A stretch of DNA of 64,000 bases from JACRDG01 sp963760985. Lineage in GTDB: Bacteria > Desulfobacterota > Desulfomonilia > Desulfomonilales > Desulfomonilaceae. Location of the stretch: contig CAVXFM010000016.1 in the NCBI GenBank assembly GCA_963760985.1, positions 310,001-374,000 on the forward strand, read 5' to 3'. The stretch's first letter is position 1, and the number at the start of each line of letters is the position of its first letter. Of the stretch, positions 40,268 to 49,987 are shown in pieces. The notes below the pieces were generated by a model. That model was given only the letters and a program-made list of their open reading frames with translations, was not told where the DNA came from and ran no database searches. The translations under genes and the position numbers were made by a program.

Positions 40268-42078
40268 TTACCGCAAACGATATATCTGAAAATCGACTCT
40301 CGCGAGGAACTCGGGGAGCCGCGTCACCATGTCACGGTACGAGTCTTTGACGACCTCTGAACAAAGCTCCCATGCAAGGGGCGCGGAAGGATTTCCCTCG
40401 CCGGGATTTCTCGCAGACGGCAGAAAAGCGAAACCATCGCTGCCGCTCTCCTGAAGGTGGAACTCGTGAATACTTCTCGCGAGAAGTTCTTTTTCCTTCA
40501 CCGAAAACCGGAAACCTTCCGCATCCATGTCGGACAGAGGCTCGACCGTACAGCCTACGGACCTGAGCATCAGGCCTATCTGGTCCGCTTGGCGCCTGAA
40601 CGAACGCTTCATATCGGGCGGAAGATCGGACCAATCATCCGAGGGTCTTCTCCGTGCAGACACCGTGGTGGGGTGCCCCTGTTGATCCAGCCAATACTCA
40701 CAGATCGCCTGTGCCAAGACCTCGTGAGTGCCACCGAGAACAAGATCCGGCACACAGGTACGTTCTGAGGAGCGGGAATGCAGAGAGGGAGCCGAATCCT
40801 TCCCGGGTTTCGTCCGCACCCTCCAAGAGCGTGCCAATTCCGCTATCGCGGCTCATTCGGACCACGATGGGCACTTCTCGGCCCCTGAGGCGCTTCAGCA
40901 GGGCCAGAGCGGTAGCCATGGCCATCGAATCGTTGTCCAGACAGACGTATATTCGGGTTACCGGGCATGACTCGGGCGGATCCAGGAGAAAGCTCCCTTC
41001 GAGGAACCGCGCGGAGCGTACGTCCATCTGAATGCAATTCACGTCGCAGATCTTCGTAAGGAACGGGTTCCGCAACAGCAGCAGCTTGCGTTTTTCCTCC
41101 GCGTTCGCATCAAGCAGGCTTATCCTCAGGCGCGTGCCCCGCAACCTGTACGGACCGAGCCACGAGCGGGCGATGTGCGTCACCACGCTTTCTCCAAGCC
41201 GGCCGACTCCGATGACAAGTATGTGAGGGATATCCTCAGAATCCTCGTCAAATGGCAGATGCTTCGCCAACAGGGCCTTGGCGCCGAGGAGATAACTATT
41301 GAAAAATTCGAGACGAAAGCTATCTATTTTGCTCATGCCGAGTTCATGGCCTTTGAGCAGCCTGCACAGTTCCACATTTTCGATCTGTACCACACACTTC
41401 AGAGGGGCTCCGTGTCTCCGGGAAACGAGGCCGCGGGAGTCAACGGCTATTTCCGCGTTCAGTCCTTCATCGCCACACACCGCAATCAGGTAATCGGCCC
41501 TTGTCACTCCTGCGCGGAGTAAGGTTTCCTCGTCCGAAGCGTCTCCAATGAGGACTATTCCTCCTTGTTCTCTGCACAAGTGGATCAGGTCGTTTGCCGG
41601 ATCGCGCTCCACGACGACCACGGGTTCCTCGCGATCGAGAAATCTGAGCGCGAGCAGGAATCCCTTCTTGCCAAGCCCGCAGATGACCACGTGTTGGCTG
41701 ACAAGTCTGGCGCGGAATACCTGTGTTTGATCTCGAAACAGTACCGCCATTGCGACCAACGCGGTGTATACCGTCGCAGCGGGAGCAAGGAAACGCGCCA
41801 GCTCGAGCTTCCAATTCACTGCACCCTGCACCCACCCTGATTGCAGGACATAGAGCTGGATGGTAACTGTACAGGAAGTCCCAGGAAGAATGCTTCTCAC
41901 CGATAGAGGCATAGTAATCCACGAACCCCACATACCCGAGTGCGGCTGACAAGACCCAGATGGCTCCCATGAGCTGCCAATCGTGGCTGCTCAGCCATTT
42001 CAGGGCGTACCTGCGCCAGAATCCTCCAAGAGATGCACTCAGCGTTTCGTTCAGGGGTTTTTCTGAGGACCAGGGCAT
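40268..42078 (-). CDS. Membrane NAD-binding (TrkA-N) protein with C-terminal RyR domain (two frameshifts)
   Basis: The protein of about 602 residues has a hydrophobic helix (WQLMGAIWVLSAALGYVGFV), a pore-like segment WDFLYVTIQLYVLQSG and a further helix (FLAPAATVYTALVAMAVLF). It lacks the TxGYG potassium-filter motif. Two Rossmann folds follow (VVICGLGKKGFL and ILVIGVGRLGESV), as in TrkA-N/RCK proteins. A C-terminal part resembles the RyR (ryanodine receptor) repeat: VLAQAICEYWLDQQ, DDWSDLPPDMKRSFRRQAD, ELLARSIHEFHLQE. Shifts near 41863 (TAC[A]GTT) and 40760 are single-base insertions. AGGAGG lies before ATG 42078. The role may be ligand-gated transport or nucleotide sensing. Confidence 0.82.
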
Positions 42079-42358
42079 CTCTCTCCCTCCTGCCTCCTTG
42101 CGACCTGGGTACAGGCCCGCCGGTACACCAAGAAGCCAGGACGCAAAGAAGTCAAAGGGCACTCCTCTTCATGCTGCCCTTGCCTGTACACGGGGTGCGG
42201 TTCCGTAAGAATCGTTACGCGCGACCTTTGTGGTACAGGGACAATCAAACCACCAAGGCACTAAGAGCAGAAGTCAAAGACCAATTCCCTTTCTTCTTGG
42301 TGGCTTATCCCCTCTCCCTCAAAAAGAACCGTTACGTTTCGTCGAATCTCGAATCGCG

Positions 42359-44016
42359 TCAATAGGGCAAAATTGGTTCGGCTTGAGCCATGGCGTCGTG
42401 GTACAGCGGGAGGTACTTCCTGGAAAACACTTTTTCCCACGTGAAATTTTCGAATATATTCTTTGCCGCTTCCTCTTGCATCTGCCTCAGGGTGCTCTTG
42501 TCTTCTCTCCGGTATACAGCGAGAGCCCTCTCCATCGCGTGCAACAACTCGCGCTTGCCGCCCAGATAGGAAAAACCGAATTTGCCGTCGACGGTCTTTA
42601 CGAGCCCTCCCACCCTGTGAACAATAGGCACATTCCCCGCGAGCTGCGCGTAAAAGTCGGTCAGGCCGCACGGCTCGTAACGAGACGGTATCAGGAAGAA
42701 GTCGCCTGCCGCGTACACCTTTTGCGCCAACGACGTGCTGAACCCGAACGCCACGCATACTCTTCCGGAGAAGTCGTTCGCAAGACGTTTGAAACGATCT
42801 TCAATCGTCGGGTCCCCGGAACCGAGACCGACCAGTTGGACGTCGGGATCGCGCGTCATCAGTTTCCCGAGCGCGTCTACCAGGATGTCCATGCCCTTCT
42901 GGGCTCCGAGACGACTGACGAATGTGAGGAGAGGAGCGCCCTTGCAATAGGGTATTGTGCCGTAGACCTTCGTATTGTCGGAAGCCTCGCCTCGGCTCAA
43001 CGCGTCCAACAGGGATTTCTTGCACAGTTCTTTTCCGTCCAGGTCGCCCTGGAGGGGGCTGAACCGCGCAGCAAGGCCCAGTCGTTCGGCATTGCGCGGA
43101 TCATATAGATCCGGGTCGACACCGTTCGTGATGCCGGTCAATTCGATTCCGTGCGCCAGGTACGCGTGGCCTAACCAGCCGGTCAGCGCGTCCTGCCCGG
43201 AATGCAGTAATTCTCGCGGCGTAGTTCTCACTCACCGTGTTGACACGCTGGGAAAACATTCCGCCTGCCAACAACGGATCAAACTTGTCGTCAAGGCGGC
43301 AGCCTTTGACCACGTAACGCGGGAACACCACAGAGCGTCGCAGCAAACTCGAAATTGGAAACCTCCTGGTGATACCCGGTGCCTGCGTTGTGTATGGTGA
43401 GCACGCATGGCACATGCGCGAGGGAAGGATCGAGATCTTCCTGTGATGTCTGTGCGATAAGCGGCAACAGGGCAGCATGGCCATCGTGGCAGTGGATCAC
43501 GTCCGGTTTCCGCTCCATGAGCCCCAGCGTGTGCAACGCGCTCTTTACCAGCACCACATTCATCGCAAAAAAATCAAAATAACCCTTGTCCTTAAGTTCC
43601 GGTCTTGCGAGCGAGTTGGCTTCAGCGTCGGTGTACTGGTAGATTCCCTGGCGCTCGATCTTGCCGGACCCTTCGCTAAGGAATTGGTACCTGTCAGTCT
43701 TGACCAAATGGATGGTGAGATTTTTTTCCGGTTGAACGCGATACATCGTGACCGACTCTGTACGCATTTCATGGGGGTAATTCATCGAGATCCGAAAACT
43801 GTCGGCTTCTTCCGCGTGGAGGCCTGTGTGGCCGTCGATCACTCGGTAATAGGGGAGGAATACATGGGTATCAATGCCCGCGGCGGCCGATGCCCTGGCA
43901 AGGCCTTCCGTGACATCTTTCATCCCTCCTGCGCCCGCCAGTGCTGCATATTCACGGCACACGTGAACGATTCTGCCGACGGTCCGATGCTGAGCTGCCT
44001 CGGATTGGGAAAACAT
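42359..44016 (-). CDS. glgA: Glycogen/starch synthase, GT5 family (two frameshifts)
   Basis: GlgA elongates alpha-1,4-glucan from ADP-glucose. After repair the protein is ~551 residues. It begins VGRIVHVCREYAALAGAGGMKDVTEGLARA. It has DVIHCHDGHAALLPL, VLTIHNAG, FSQRVNTVSENYA, GITNGVDPDLYDP, FVSRLGAQKGMDIL and the donor motif PSRYEPCGLTDFYAQLAG (E-x7-E type). The KTGGLGD motif of typical GlgA reads AGAGGMKD, so the ADP-glucose-contacting Lys is absent; the same pattern occurs in a deltaproteobacterial subgroup. Two insertions, near 43320 and 43225, interrupt the middle. ATG 44016 follows AAGGGGG. Nothing adjacent belongs to glycogen metabolism. Confidence 0.85.
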
Positions 44017-44742
44017 GTGAAGCCCCCTTGAATTATTCTCGCATTCTGCCCATGAACCGCTCTTCCCAATCAAAGGACCCCTGACGATCGTTCGCGATTC
44101 AGTGGCCGCGTACAGGCTCAGGCAATGAGGTCCAGGGGATACCGTTGGTGCTGCGAGTCTCGACCGCTTCCTTGTGAGGAAGACCCGTCGCAGCGGGACA
44201 CAGATTGCTCATGCCTTTTCGTCGACAGTGGAGCGTCCTGCCCGCGGCCAACGGGCAAAAGCCCTGTCTCGATTCGATCGACGTCAGCATCTGGCATGGC
44301 AATCGGGATAAGAGGTTCCCCCTCGTGTCGGTGACTCTATCTTGACGTCCTGGGTCCGTCAACAGTTTCCGCGGCTCGGGTGAAGGCTTTCAGAAAGGCG
44401 AGCCTGTTCGGCTCAAAAAAGGACACGAAAGACCTTTACTTTGTACGGAATTGTGATATTGGCGTCCAGTCCTCGGGACCCACGAGAAGCCAGAGGCTGT
44501 TCTCTTCCGGACTGGAGGGAGAGAAAGGGACCTGTCTGTGTGTCACGGTAAGAGAGCTTGGGCCTGTCGGCCGTGGCGGTTCATGAAAACCCGGGAGAAC
44601 GGGTTCTCACGGCCCCTCACGTGACGAGAGTCGTACCGAGACCGATGCACCGAGAGACTTCTCGGAGGAAAAAAGGTGTTCTTGCCTCTCCCATTTACCT
44701 TTGGAGAGAGGTTACATGTTCGCGAATCGAAGGAGTATCGTG
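44017..44742. other. Intergenic region upstream of small secreted protein
   Basis: 726 bp between divergent genes. Short frames on both strands (for example 44362-44099 minus and 44380-44586 plus) resemble no known protein and lack ribosome sites. I see no hidden gene after allowing single-base insertions. Confidence 0.4.
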
Positions 44743-44937
44743 ATGAAGAAATTCATGATCCTTGTGACTTTAATGGCGTTTTTTGTCTCCGCGCCCCTAG
44801 CCATGGCACAGCATTCATCCAAGAAGGCAGCACCCAAAGTGAAGTGCTGCGTCAAAGGCGAATGCAAACAAGTGACCAAGGCCGAATGCAAGAAAGAAAA
44901 GGGCAAAGTACTCAGAGACTGCAAGAAGTGCAGGTAG
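44743..44937 (+). CDS. Small secreted Cys/Lys-rich protein
   Basis: A 64-residue protein with a clean Sec signal (MKKFMILVTLMAFFVSAPLAMAQ) and a mature part of ~40 residues rich in Lys, with six Cys: KCCVKGECKQ, ECKKEKGKV, DCKKCR. I know no family name. The Cys could bind metal or form disulfides. AAGGAG is 7 bases before ATG 44743; longer frames start at 44701 and 44716 but would displace the signal. A good terminator follows at 45091. Confidence 0.7.
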   Translation: MKKFMILVTLMAFFVSAPLAMAQHSSKKAAPKVKCCVKGECKQVTKAECKKEKGKVLRDCKKCR

Positions 44938-45090
44938 TGCCTCGCGGTGGAAACACACGCGGTGATTTGCCGCTCCGCGCTGCCCAAGGACACGGAATTA
45001 CCGCGTCTTTGCCACGGCGCATAGAAACAAGTCACGGGACAGGGCGCGTTTGAGGTTGTGAGTCAAACCGCCCGTTGCTTATCCAGACAA

Positions 45091-45132
45091 AATGCGATGC
45101 CCTCCGAAGCCGGTGGACGTCGCATTTTTTTT
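45091..45132 (+). terminator. Rho-independent terminator
   Basis: AATGCGA (45091-45097) pairs with TCGCATT (45120-45126) around a loop with further pairing, and eight T's follow. It is 155 bases after the small secreted protein gene. Confidence 0.65.
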
Positions 45133-45443
45133 GAGTGAGTCTTCAGATTCATGGTTGCTCCCGCGCAGGGGCGGTAATGCGGGTGTGCGAGAAGCCCTTT
45201 CATGAGACGCTGCCGAGCAAGCCAGCAAGGCGTCGAAGGACCAATCGCACCCTACGTTGAGCAAGGGATAAAACGAAAAGGAGGTTTCAGCGTCTGTATG
45301 TGCGGCACGTGTGTGGCCGGACCGCTGCAAGTGGTTGAAACATGTGGCGTCAGAATCCTTGTTTTCGGTGGGAAGAGGCGCGGACTGACGGTTTGGGTCC
45401 TCGCCATGATTTTCCGGACACGTTCTCATGAGAGGGAGTGAAC
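45133..45443. other. Intergenic region upstream of corA
   Basis: 311 bp after the terminator with no supported gene. GAGAGGGAG just before 45444 is the corA ribosome site. No riboswitch-like (M-box) structure could be recognised by eye. Confidence 0.4.
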
Positions 45444-46565
45444 ATGCGTGTGGCTAAGAAATCTCGTGCAAAACTCGGCCGTACCCGAGCAGCAGACAAG
45501 CTCCTCAAGGCGAACAAACGGCTTTCTCAGAAACGACATCTCCCTCCCGGAACGCTTGTGCATGTGGGCGAGAAGGCAGGGGAGGAAGTGCGCATTTCCG
45601 TCATGGAATACGACGAAACCCAACTCCGGGAGATGAGCGATCCTACTGCAGGAGAAATCCTCAGCTTGCCGGAAACCGGGGCCTGCCGATGGATTCACGT
45701 GGAAGGTCTCGATGATCTGAAAATCGTCGAAGCAATCGGCAAACGATTTCATTTACATCCTCTCGTACTGGAAGACCTTGTCAACGCGACCCAGCGGCCG
45801 AAAGTGGAAGATGCAGGTGATTACCTGTTCTTTGTGCTTAAAATGCTTCATTACAGGGAAGAGACAGCGGAAATAGAGTCAGAACAGATAGGGCTTGTGC
45901 TCGGCAATAACTATCTGCTGAGTTTCCGGGAGTCGCGGGGCAGAGAGTTCGATGAGATCAGGGAACGCATCAGGTCCGGAAAAGGCCGAGCGAGAAAAGC
46001 GGGATCCGACTATCTCGCGTACTGCATCGTGGACACCGCGGTGGACGACTATTTTGTCGTTCTCGAAAAACTGGCGGAGAAAATAGAGATCCTGGAAGAA
46101 GAGCTTGTCACCAGCCCGACATCCGATACCCTGGATGTGATTCACCGCTTGAAAACGGACATGATCTTTCTGAGACGAACCATTTGGCCGCTGAGAGAGA
46201 TCGTCAACAGGCTGGTGGCAAGCGATGGGACCTTGATCAAGGAGACGACACACCCGTATTGGCGAGACGTGTACGATCACACCATTCATGCCATCGACAC
46301 CATGGAAACGTACCGTGATATCCTTTCAGGAATGCTCGATATTTATCTTTCCGGCATTAGCAACAGACTCAACGAGATCATGAAGGTCTTGACTCTCATT
46401 GCCACCATTTTCATTCCCTTGACCTTCATGACCGGCTGGTACGGCATGAATTTCAAGAAAATGCCGGAACTTGAATGGCAGTGGGGTTATCCGGCTTTTA
46501 TTGTCTTTGCCGGCGTAGTGGTCACCGGGATGCTCCTTTTCTTCAAACGAAAGAACTGGATATGA
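45444..46565 (+). CDS. corA: CorA family divalent metal (Mg2+/Co2+) transporter
   Basis: A 373-residue CorA channel that admits Mg2+ as a pentamer. The long N-terminal cytoplasmic domain includes CRWIHVEGLDD, HPLVLEDLVNATQRPKVE and YLFFVLKML. The helix bundle (RLKTDMIFLRRTIWPLREIV) leads to the two C-terminal transmembrane helices, the first ending in the diagnostic YGMNF motif (LTLIATIFIPLTFMTGWYGMNF) and the second being FIVFAGVVVTGMLLFF. The basic tail KRKNWI is typical. I chose ATG 45444 (GGGAG at -6) over a GTG two codons earlier. The gene is intact and unaccompanied. Confidence 0.95.
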   Translation: MRVAKKSRAKLGRTRAADKLLKANKRLSQKRHLPPGTLVHVGEKAGEEVRISVMEYDETQLREMSDPTAGEILSLPETGACRWIHVEGLDDLKIVEAIGKRFHLHPLVLEDLVNATQRPKVEDAGDYLFFVLKMLHYREETAEIESEQIGLVLGNNYLLSFRESRGREFDEIRERIRSGKGRARKAGSDYLAYCIVDTAVDDYFVVLEKLAEKIEILEEELVTSPTSDTLDVIHRLKTDMIFLRRTIWPLREIVNRLVASDGTLIKETTHPYWRDVYDHTIHAIDTMETYRDILSGMLDIYLSGISNRLNEIMKVLTLIATIFIPLTFMTGWYGMNFKKMPELEWQWGYPAFIVFAGVVVTGMLLFFKRKNWI

Positions 46566-46729
46566 TGCCAACCCAAGTGCAGCCAGTAACCGACACAAAG
46601 CAGATCTCGGTCTCCTCGCGTGAAGCGGGACCTCCCGACACCAAAGGAGAATCACACAGACAAGACTTCAGGCACACGGTATGAACCCCGGAACCCGTTC
46701 GCCAGGATGAGAGTGGGTCTGGGCTGCTG

Positions 46730-46758
46730 TTGACAAGGATTTCACGCCAGTATATACG
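46730..46758 (+). promoter_or_regulatory. Promoter of the RimB-like cassette
   Basis: A perfect TTGACA (46730-46735) is followed after 17 bases by TATACG (46753-46758), with TATATA overlapping. The predicted start near 46765 would give a very short leader containing GGGAGG just before GTG 46775. Confidence 0.55.
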
Positions 46759-46774
46759 AACACCGGGAGGCAAC

Positions 46775-47290
46775 GTGGCGACCATTGACCTTTATTCTTT
46801 TCTTTTCTTGGCAGCAGTGCTGACCGTGGGACAGGTAGCAGCCACCTCCTTAGAGACCAAGCGGGTCATGGGCTGGCGTGAGCGGGTGAGGCTAGTCCCC
46901 GAGAACCTGGTTGTCGAGGCGAAGCTTGACACAGGGGCCGATTGCTCGTCCCTCGACGTGCCTGAATTTACCTCGTTTGTGAGAGACGGGAAGCAATGGG
47001 TCCGGTTTTCTGTCACCAATCATGAGGGCACGAGAAGAACTTTCGAGCGCGAGGTGGTCCGCGTGGGTAAGATCAAACGCCACGTCGGAAGCCGTCAGGA
47101 ACGGCCGGTGGTCATGATGGGGCTTTGCGTAGGGGCATATTGTGGAGAAACGGAAGTAAATCTGGTGGACCGCAGCCGTTTCAAGTGCCAGCTTCTTGTG
47201 GGTCGAGGCTTCATGGCAGGCTCCATTCTGGTGGACCCCTCGGTGGAACACTCGGCCGAACCAGGTCACGGGGGTACGGAAAACTCTTGA
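46775..47290 (+). CDS. Retropepsin-like / ATP-dependent zinc protease family protein (RimB-like)
   Basis: A 171-residue exported protein: an N-terminal hydrophobic signal (YSFLFLAAVLTVGQVAATS) followed by the retropepsin-like domain with MGWRERVRLVPENLVVEAKLDTGADCSSLDV, where DTGA carries the catalytic Asp, and RPVVMMGLCVGAY and LLVGRGFM later. The family (Pfam Zn_protease/DUF785) commonly accompanies ATP-grasp ligases of the RimK type, here two genes downstream. GTG 46775 follows GGGAGG; the longer frame from 46730 would overlap the promoter. Its stop overlaps the start of the next gene, so the cassette is translationally coupled. Confidence 0.82.
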   Translation: MATIDLYSFLFLAAVLTVGQVAATSLETKRVMGWRERVRLVPENLVVEAKLDTGADCSSLDVPEFTSFVRDGKQWVRFSVTNHEGTRRTFEREVVRVGKIKRHVGSRQERPVVMMGLCVGAYCGETEVNLVDRSRFKCQLLVGRGFMAGSILVDPSVEHSAEPGHGGTENS

Positions 47291-48822
47291 ACAGACTCCA
47301 TATCTATGTATTGGCCGCTGTCCTCACCGTGGCCGGACTGGGGATCTTTCTTTACAAGGCCTACGTCATGGGATTCCCGCTTTCTCCCAGTACGAGGGTT
47401 CGCGTGTGGAACGTCGAAGCACGCGTGACCTTTATTGCCGAGAACAAGCCGGTCAAGGCCTCACTATTCATCCCCAGCGGGACCCGACGTTTCGCCATCT
47501 TGGACGAGCATTTCGTGTCAAGCGGATACGGGCTGGCAGCCACGACGGAAAATGGAAACCGACGCGCTACCTGGTCGATCCGTAAGGCAAACGGTCGACA
47601 GAGCCTCTATTATCAGGCAGTGATCCGTAGCGTCCGCACCAAATCCCCGGAGCTTGAATCTGAGCCGGCTCAAACCACCGCTCGTCCCTTTGAAGGGCCA
47701 AAGAAGGCAGTTGCGCAGACCTTGCTTGAAGAAATCAGGGCAAAGTCAGCAGACACTGCCGGCATGGTCACCGGTCTCATCAAGCGACTCAACCGACCTC
47801 AAACCGACGACAATGTCCGCCTCTTGCTCGGAAAGACCCCTACCGCAGCGCGAAGAGTGCGCACCGCAGTGCGCGTCCTGGCGCAGGGCGGTATACCCGC
47901 ACGTATGGTTCAGGGAATTCGTCTGCAGGAACAAAAACAGGACTTCTCCAAGAAGGCCCAGGTAATGCACTGGATCGAGGCCCATTACGATAAGAAATGG
48001 CATTCCTTTGAACCGGTGGAAGGGAACACGCCCGTTCCCGACGACTGGTTCCGTTGGTGGCGAGGCCAGGCGAGCCTCGTCGACTTGCAGGGCGGCAGAA
48101 AACCCCAAACGACGTTTTCTGTAAGCCCGAAGGTCGAAGAAGGAATTGCAGCGGCCGTTTCGCGAGGCGAGATTACCAAGCCGCTTCTTCTCAAGTTGTC
48201 GCTATTCAGCCTTCCGGTAAATACTCAGGCAGTGTACCGCGTAATGTTGCTTGTGCCGATCGGTGCGTTTGTGCTGGTGATCCTCCGAAATATCATCGGG
48301 ATCAAGACGTTCGGCACGTTCATGCCCGTGCTGATCGCGTTGGCTTTCCGGGAGACCGGGCTGTTGTGGGGCATTTGCATGTTCACTGTGGTGGTGTTTC
48401 TGGGGCTCGGCATCCGGTTCTATCTGGAGAGCCTGAAATTACTCGTAGTGCCGCGGTTGTCCGCGGTCTTGATTGTGGTGGTCGGTCTCATGGCCACGCT
48501 CAGCGTCCTGACCCATGATCTCGGGTTTCATCGCGGCCTGTCTGTGGCCTTGTTCCCCATGGTGATTCTGACCATGACCATCGAACGGATGTGCATTCTC
48601 TGGGAAGAGCGAGGTTCCTCCGAAGCACTGACCGCGGGGCTGGGCAGTTTGCTTGCCGCTGCATTGGCGTTTCTTTTCATGAATGTCAAAAGCGTGGAAC
48701 ATCTTGTATTCGTATTTCCTGAGTTGCTTCTGGTGCTGCTGGCTGCCAACATTCTTCTGGGTCGGTATTCCGGTTATAGACTTATGGATTTGGTACGATT
48801 CAGAGCCTTGGCTCGAGGCTGA
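47287..48822 (+). CDS. Inactive transglutaminase fused to seven transmembrane helices (UUP1 type)
   Basis: The 511-residue protein from TTG 47287 has an N-terminal membrane helix (IYVLAAVLTVAGLGIFLY), a periplasmic domain with a transglutaminase-like core (RVRTAVRVLAQGGIPARMVQG, HWIEAHYDKKWHSFEP) and seven C-terminal helices (from VMLLVPIGAFVLVILRNIIG to FVFPELLLVLLAANILLG). Known members are called UUP1 / inactive transglutaminase-7TM, because the catalytic Cys is lost; I see none in the expected place. It always sits between a RimB-like protease and an ATP-grasp ligase-like gene, as here. It overlaps the upstream gene's stop by four bases. Confidence 0.85.
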   Translation: MNRLHIYVLAAVLTVAGLGIFLYKAYVMGFPLSPSTRVRVWNVEARVTFIAENKPVKASLFIPSGTRRFAILDEHFVSSGYGLAATTENGNRRATWSIRKANGRQSLYYQAVIRSVRTKSPELESEPAQTTARPFEGPKKAVAQTLLEEIRAKSADTAGMVTGLIKRLNRPQTDDNVRLLLGKTPTAARRVRTAVRVLAQGGIPARMVQGIRLQEQKQDFSKKAQVMHWIEAHYDKKWHSFEPVEGNTPVPDDWFRWWRGQASLVDLQGGRKPQTTFSVSPKVEEGIAAAVSRGEITKPLLLKLSLFSLPVNTQAVYRVMLLVPIGAFVLVILRNIIGIKTFGTFMPVLIALAFRETGLLWGICMFTVVVFLGLGIRFYLESLKLLVVPRLSAVLIVVVGLMATLSVLTHDLGFHRGLSVALFPMVILTMTIERMCILWEERGSSEALTAGLGSLLAAALAFLFMNVKSVEHLVFVFPELLLVLLAANILLGRYSGYRLMDLVRFRALARG

Positions 48823-48827
48823 ACGTC

Positions 48828-49779
48828 ATGTTCACGATCATACGAAAACTCAGAGAACGGGGAGTAGTGGGCATTAACCGGAGAAACGCCCAGTACGTGC
48901 TCAAATACAATCCCCGGAGGCTGTACCCGCTTGTGGACGACAAGCTGCGCACCAAGGAGCTTGCACTGAAAAACGGTATCGCAGTGCCGGAGCTCTATTG
49001 GGCAATCGAAGTGGAAGGTCAAGTGCGCAAATTGCCCGAGGTCCTGCAGGGACGAGAGGACTTCGTAATAAAGCCGGCTCACGGGAGCGGTGGAGAAGGG
49101 ATTCTCGTCATTAACGGCTCGGTGAACAACAGGCTCAGGAAGGCGGACGGCCGTCTTTTGACCTGGGATGAAGTGAACCATCATATTTTCAGCGTGTTGA
49201 GCGGCCTGTACAGCCTCGGGGGGCAGCCGGATACGGCGCTGATCGAATATCGAGTCGAGAGCGACCCGCTGTTTGCGCACATCACGTTTCAGGGAGTACC
49301 CGGACATACGGATCATCGTTTTTCTGGGTGTGCCAGTGATGTCCATGATCCGTCTCCCCACACGCGTATCCGATGGCAAAGCAAATCTTCACCAGGGGGC
49401 AGTCGGCGTCGGAGTTGACCTCGCCGCGGGGCTGACCCTTACAGGAGTCATGGAGAACGAAATTGTCAGCCAGCACCCGGATACGGGGAACCTTCTTGCA
49501 GGACTCACCATCCCCAACTGGCAAGGCCTGCTGGCCGTAGCGGCGCGCTGCTACGAGCTTACCGGGCTTGGATATCTCGGAGTAGATATTGTCTTGGACA
49601 AGGATCTGGGGCCGCTTATTCTCGAACTCAACGCACGGCCGGGCCTCAATATACAGATAGCCAACAATACAGGCCTCCTGTCCCGCTTGGAACTTGTAGA
49701 AAAGCACCATGCCGATCTTGAAAGCGCGAATCAGCGGGTGGCGTTTGCACAGCAGCATTTCCGTGTTGCGGAAAACTGA
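48828..49779 (+). CDS. RimK-like ATP-grasp (alpha-L-glutamate ligase-like) protein (one frameshift)
   Basis: A ~316-residue ATP-grasp enzyme of the type that adds amino acids to a peptide or protein. It starts MFTIIRKLRERGVVGINRRN. It carries YPLVDDKLRTKELALKNGI, DFVIKPAHGSGGEGILVI (ATP-binding Lys and Gly loop), then after a shift near 49288 RIIVFLGVPVMSMIRLPT, LHQGAVGVGVDLAAG and GLGYLGVDIVLDKDLGPLILELNARPGLNIQIAN with the metal-binding E and N. One extra base accounts for the shift. It begins 6 bases after the 7TM gene, completing the three-gene cassette. Its target is unknown. Confidence 0.85.
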
Positions 49780-49987
49780 GCTATGCATCACGTCCGAAAT
49801 GTGAAGGGGATAGTATTCGCTGCCCGGCCTCCAGACACGTTCCTTGAGCGAGGGGCGGCCCTGGACGCGTACGCATACGTGGTCCGTCACTGGCCGAACA
49901 AACGGGCTCCTCGGGGGCACGAGGGTTTCGTGACGATTCTGGTTGGACCGGCAACGTGTGGTCCGTAAGCCAACAGAGAGACCGACA

